A stretch of DNA of 8,293 nt, from assembly GCA_030618065.1 (NCBI GenBank), contig JAUXEE010000064.1, forward strand, positions 1 through 8,293, in the 5' to 3' direction. Positions within the stretch are counted from its first letter, which is position 1. Each line of letters opens with the position of its first letter. The notes below the pieces were generated by a model. The model ran no database searches. It was not told the origin of the DNA and was given only the letters and a program-made list of their open reading frames with translations. The position numbers were made by a program, and so were the translations under genes. The DNA is from Gemmatimonadota bacterium (GTDB lineage Bacteria; Gemmatimonadota; Gemmatimonadetes; Longimicrobiales; Gaopeijiaceae). Positions 5,148-8,293 of this stretch are shown here, in pieces.

Positions 5148-7478
5148 ATGTCATTGAACGCACGCTTCCCCTTCAGCCGCCTCGTGATCCGATTCTCGGT
5201 TTCGTTCACCCTGGCAGGATTGTTCCTGTTTGCCGGTTGCGAGAGTCCTCCCGGGTCCGGGGACTCGGCTCCGGCCAGCTTCCATGAGCTGGCGGTGGCC
5301 CACCTACCGGAGATCGACGGTGCGATCTCCATTCCGGGACTGGAGGCGGAAGTGGAGGTCCTCCGGGATCCCTGGGGTGTTCCCCACATCTACGCTCAGA
5401 ACCTGGACGACCTCTTCTTCGCCCAGGGGTTCGTACAGGCCCAGGATCGCCTTTGGCAGATGGAGATGTATCGAAGAACCGGCGAGGGCCGCCTCTCGGA
5501 GATCTTGGGTCCCGATGCTCTTTCTCATGACCGGCTGGCCCGACTCATTCGGTACCGGGGTCCATGGACCGAGGAGGAGTTCGCTAGTTATCACCCGGAG
5601 GGACGTCGGATCCTGGAGGCCTTCGCCCGTGGGGTGAACGCCTATATCGACCATGCTGGGGACGACCTTCCGGTGGAGTTCGCACTGACGGGGATTCTCC
5701 CCGAGCCCTGGAGCGCCGAGACGCCCCTCCTCCGCATGCAGACGGCCATGCCTCTAGGGGACGCTCGGCGGGAAGTGCGGCTGGCCCAACAGGTGGCGGA
5801 GTTCGGGCCTGTGGAGGCGAATCGGCGGGCTCGTCCAACCCCCTTCAGGGAGCTCACGGTGCCCGAAGGGGTGGATCTGGCTCTCATCGATGACGAGGTG
5901 CTGGAGGGTCTTTCGGGCTTTCGCTCCGGGATGCCCCGGCCCGACCTCGTGGCGCCCTACGACGGCTGGCTCCAGGCTGACGCTTCGGAGAACCGGGGCG
6001 CAAGGGAGAACTCTCCGGGAAGCAACAACTGGGTCATCGGCCCTGGGCTCACTGCAAGTGGACACGTTTTGTTGGCCAACGATCCTCACCGTTCGGTCGC
6101 CAACCCCTCCCTCCGTTACGTGGTTCACCTGGATGCTCCCGGCTGGACCGCCATCGGCTCCACCGAACCGGTCCTCCCGGGTGTCGCCATCGGCCACAAC
6201 GGCCGGGTGGCTTGGGGGCTGACCATCGTGGGCACGGACCAGTCGGACATATATGTGGAACAACTGAATCCGGAGGACCCGAACCAAGTTCGTTGGCAGG
6301 GTGGGTGGGAGCATATCCAGGTGGTTTTCGACACCATCGAGGTGAAGGGCGGGGAGCCCGAGGTGGTGGAGCTCAAGTACTCACGGCATGGCCCCATCTT
6401 CCATGTGGATACGGTCAACCACCTGGCCTACGCCCTGCGATCCACCATGCATGAGGCTGGTTCCACGGGATATCTCGCCGCCCTGCGTCTGAATGTCGTG
6501 AATGACTGTCAGGCGTTTCTCCAGGAGCTCCGTTTCTGGAAGGCCCCCACGGAAAACATGATCTGCGGGGATGCCGATGGGAATATCGGGTGGCAGGCTT
6601 CGGCCGCCTCCCCCCGCCGGGAAGGGTGGCTTGGCCGGCTTCCGGTTCCCGGAACCGGAGAATACGAATGGCGCGGCTTCCGCGACGACCTGCCCACGGA
6701 GTTGAACCCCGAAAGAGGTTGGATCGCAACGGCGAACCACGATATCCATCCCCCCGGATATGATCCGCCCCTCTACTTCAAGACCGGATCCTCCTTCCCC
6801 CGGTTCGAGCGTGTCGCCGAGGTCCTCTCCTCTGGTGGTGACTACACTTTGGAGGAATCGAAGCGGCTGCAACAGGACGCCTACTCGGCGGCGGCCGCGG
6901 CCAGCATCCCGCTTTTCCAGGGTTGGATTTCCTCGGATCCGGAGGTAGAGGATGCGCGGAAGTCCATGGCAGGGTGGGACGCCGTGTATCGGAGGGAGAG
7001 CCGGGCCGCGGCCATGTACGATCGGGTCCGGCGTCATGTCCCGGCCGAGGCCCGGGACGAGGGAACGCCCAACGCCCAGCGGCAAATCCTCCTGGAACAG
7101 GCCATTTCCCAGGGGCTGCAGGACCTTCGCGAGACCCAGGGGCCGGACGCAGGATCATGGCGTTGGGGTCGGGCTCAAAGGAGTGAGCTCCCCCACAACC
7201 TGGTGGAGGCTTACGACATCCCTCCCGTGGAACGGTCCGGAGGGGCGGGGACGGTTGCCTCCACGGGAGCCACGTATCGCCACATCATCGACTTCGCGGA
7301 TATCGACGGGTCGTTGGTCACCAACGCTCCGGGCCAATCGGGCAGACCCGGAAGTCCCTACTACGGGAACCTGACCGAGAGCTGGGCCTCAGGGGAGTAC
7401 TTCCCCCTTCTCTTCACCCGATCCGCGGTAGAGGCCCGAGCGGAACACCGCCTCGTGCTGAGGCCGGGAGGGGAGTAA
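5148..7478 (+). CDS. Penicillin-acylase-family Ntn hydrolase, probable lipoprotein
   Basis: The 776-residue precursor belongs to the Ntn-hydrolase acylases, which cleave amide bonds of beta-lactams, N-acyl-homoserine lactones or other N-acyl compounds after self-cleavage into two chains. Residues 1-31 form a basic, hydrophobic signal ending LFAGC, a near-standard lipobox (Phe at -3), so export and lipidation at Cys31 are likely. The alpha domain has LRDPWGVPHIYA (72-83) and FFAQGFVQAQDRLWQMEMYRR (from about 90). Self-cleavage is expected at Gly291/Ser292 in NSPGSNNWV, making Ser292 the nucleophile (beta Ser1). His314 in NDPH falls exactly at beta position 23, as in cephalosporin acylases and PvdQ-type acylases, rather than Gln23 of E. 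coli penicillin G acylase. Asn530 in IATANHD (beta 239) fits the oxyanion Asn. The C-terminal GQSG block is present (PGQSGRPGSPYY). All catalytic parts look intact. The natural substrate is unknown. The gene is divergent from the mmsA operon. Confidence 0.92.
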   Translation: MSLNARFPFSRLVIRFSVSFTLAGLFLFAGCESPPGSGDSAPASFHELAVAHLPEIDGAISIPGLEAEVEVLRDPWGVPHIYAQNLDDLFFAQGFVQAQDRLWQMEMYRRTGEGRLSEILGPDALSHDRLARLIRYRGPWTEEEFASYHPEGRRILEAFARGVNAYIDHAGDDLPVEFALTGILPEPWSAETPLLRMQTAMPLGDARREVRLAQQVAEFGPVEANRRARPTPFRELTVPEGVDLALIDDEVLEGLSGFRSGMPRPDLVAPYDGWLQADASENRGARENSPGSNNWVIGPGLTASGHVLLANDPHRSVANPSLRYVVHLDAPGWTAIGSTEPVLPGVAIGHNGRVAWGLTIVGTDQSDIYVEQLNPEDPNQVRWQGGWEHIQVVFDTIEVKGGEPEVVELKYSRHGPIFHVDTVNHLAYALRSTMHEAGSTGYLAALRLNVVNDCQAFLQELRFWKAPTENMICGDADGNIGWQASAASPRREGWLGRLPVPGTGEYEWRGFRDDLPTELNPERGWIATANHDIHPPGYDPPLYFKTGSSFPRFERVAEVLSSGGDYTLEESKRLQQDAYSAAAAASIPLFQGWISSDPEVEDARKSMAGWDAVYRRESRAAAMYDRVRRHVPAEARDEGTPNAQRQILLEQAISQGLQDLRETQGPDAGSWRWGRAQRSELPHNLVEAYDIPPVERSGGAGTVASTGATYRHIIDFADIDGSLVTNAPGQSGRPGSPYYGNLTESWASGEYFPLLFTRSAVEARAEHRLVLRPGGE

Positions 7479-7517
7479 GGGGGAGGTCAGAGGCAGAAGG
7501 GGTCTCACCCTGGATGT

Positions 7518-8293
7518 TCATGAGTGTGGTCTAGAAGGGGTGAGTTCTGGATCATGTCCAGGATTGTCTCTCTCGAAATGGGTGAGGGTCATTGGTAGGA
7601 GACTCAAGGCTTGGGGGTTCCTCATAGAGGTCTCGGGCAGCGGTTGGCGTGAGAGGAGGACCCAGCCTGGTACCGCTCCCGACTGAAGCAGGCTCTCCAC
7701 CCCTACATCTCCTTCCTCAAAGGTGATCACCCAGACCCCCGCCGCCGCCGCAAGGGGTTCTTCCAGGTCGCCCACCGAGTACGGGGAGAGTTGGTCAACT
7801 CCGGGTGGTGGATGGAAATAGTAGACGGTAAGGGGACTCAACCATCCGGGGTCCCGGATGAGCAGGTCCCCAGGGGAAAGGCGGTCGCTCAGGGTCTGGA
7901 AAGTCTCCCTCCACGGTGGTTTGTCGATCTTGGCGTGAAACGTGTATACCGGGACGGGCGTGAAGGCCAGCACCACCGATACCGCGACCCAGCTGGGGAG
8001 GGTTTTCAACCGACTCACTGCCAGGCCCAACAGGAGTAAGAGTAGGGGCAGGACCGGGATGCTGTACCGGTGGTAGTAGATGGGCGTTATGGTCTCTGAG
8101 ATCATCCAGGGGACGCCAGTGAAGATCGCCCAGACCGAGGCGGCGAAAACCAGGGGAGGCCGGATTCGCCGGGCCTTGTTGGCATCGAGGACGGCCGGAA
8201 TGAGGACCAGGCACAAAACCATCAGAGCCAGCCAGGGACTCATGAAGTAGCGGGTGAGAGTATCCCACGGGGCTGTGCAGCCAGGTTCCGGCA
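7518..8293 (-). CDS. C-terminal part of a polytopic membrane protein, GT39/ArnT-like glycosyltransferase (5' end outside window)
   Basis: The minus-strand frame is open from the window edge to TGA at 7518-7520, 257 visible residues. The ATG at 8243 is probably internal: upstream codons stay open and in style (…APWDTLTRYF just before it). Four hydrophobic helices are visible: WLALMVLCLVLIPAV, LVFAASVWAIFTGVPW, YSIPVLPLLLLLLGLAV and WVAVSVVLAFTPVPVY. A soluble tail of about 150 residues follows, beginning KIDKPPWRETFQTL and PGDLLIRDPG. A RY(S)IPVLPLLLLL helix followed by 'PPWRE....L..R..PGDL' is typical of the C-terminal half of GT-C glycosyltransferases of family 39, which move sugars from polyprenyl-phosphate donors to lipids or proteins at the outer face of the inner membrane. 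The catalytic N-terminal loop is missing from the window, so this is a family-style call. It is convergent with the acylase. Confidence 0.65.
   Translation of the reverse strand, partial: PEPGCTAPWDTLTRYFMSPWLALMVLCLVLIPAVLDANKARRIRPPLVFAASVWAIFTGVPWMISETITPIYYHRYSIPVLPLLLLLLGLAVSRLKTLPSWVAVSVVLAFTPVPVYTFHAKIDKPPWRETFQTLSDRLSPGDLLIRDPGWLSPLTVYYFHPPPGVDQLSPYSVGDLEEPLAAAAGVWVITFEEGDVGVESLLQSGAVPGWVLLSRQPLPETSMRNPQALSLLPMTLTHFERDNPGHDPELTPSRPHS

Noticed and set aside
7545..7563. Inverted repeat CTGGA...TCCAG near the 3' end of the glycosyltransferase-like gene
   Set aside because: Five-base arms inside coding sequence with no U tract; expected by chance.

Overview
The window is GC-rich (roughly 60-65% by eye), gene-dense bacterial chromosome with long antisense shadow frames. 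A lipoprotein-type signal on one enzyme points to a Gram-negative-type envelope. The gene mix (M14-type carboxypeptidase end, Na+/solute symporter, omega-amino-acid catabolic enzymes, penicillin-acylase-family lipoprotein, GT39-like membrane protein) fits an aerobic, amino-acid- and peptide-consuming heterotroph. The M14 tail and the acylase resemble proteins common in Gemmatimonadota and Acidobacteriota, but this placement is an impression from protein style, not a demonstrated assignment. I see no mobile element, CRISPR array, rRNA or tRNA.

Layout. (1) 1-370, plus: 3' end of a probable M14 zinc-carboxypeptidase-like gene. (2) 371-448: short gap with a strong hairpin terminator between convergent genes. 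(3) 449-4951, minus: an apparent four-gene operon. In transcription order it holds mmsA (CoA-acylating methylmalonate/malonate-semialdehyde dehydrogenase, GTG start), a class III PLP aminotransferase of the AGXT2-like type, a 35-residue single-helix membrane protein, and a PutP-like sodium:solute symporter. Gaps are 49, 13 and 4 bp. (4) 4952-5147: divergent intergenic region with a candidate mmsA promoter. (5) 5148-7478, plus: a complete 776-residue penicillin-acylase-family Ntn hydrolase with a probable lipoprotein signal peptide. (6) 7518-8293, minus: C-terminal 257 residues of a polytopic membrane protein resembling GT39/ArnT-type glycosyltransferases, cut by the window end and convergent with the acylase.

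How the genes may work together. The aminotransferase plus MmsA form a known two-step route: a beta- or omega-amino acid such as beta-alanine or 3-aminoisobutyrate gives a semialdehyde, which is oxidised to acetyl-CoA or propionyl-CoA. The symporter would import the amino acid. The tiny membrane protein, translated between aminotransferase and symporter and missed by normal gene-length cut-offs, is most likely a symporter accessory subunit and is the most interesting item here. The divergent acylase and the M14 peptidase could supply amines or amino acids from amides and peptides, but only proximity supports that link.
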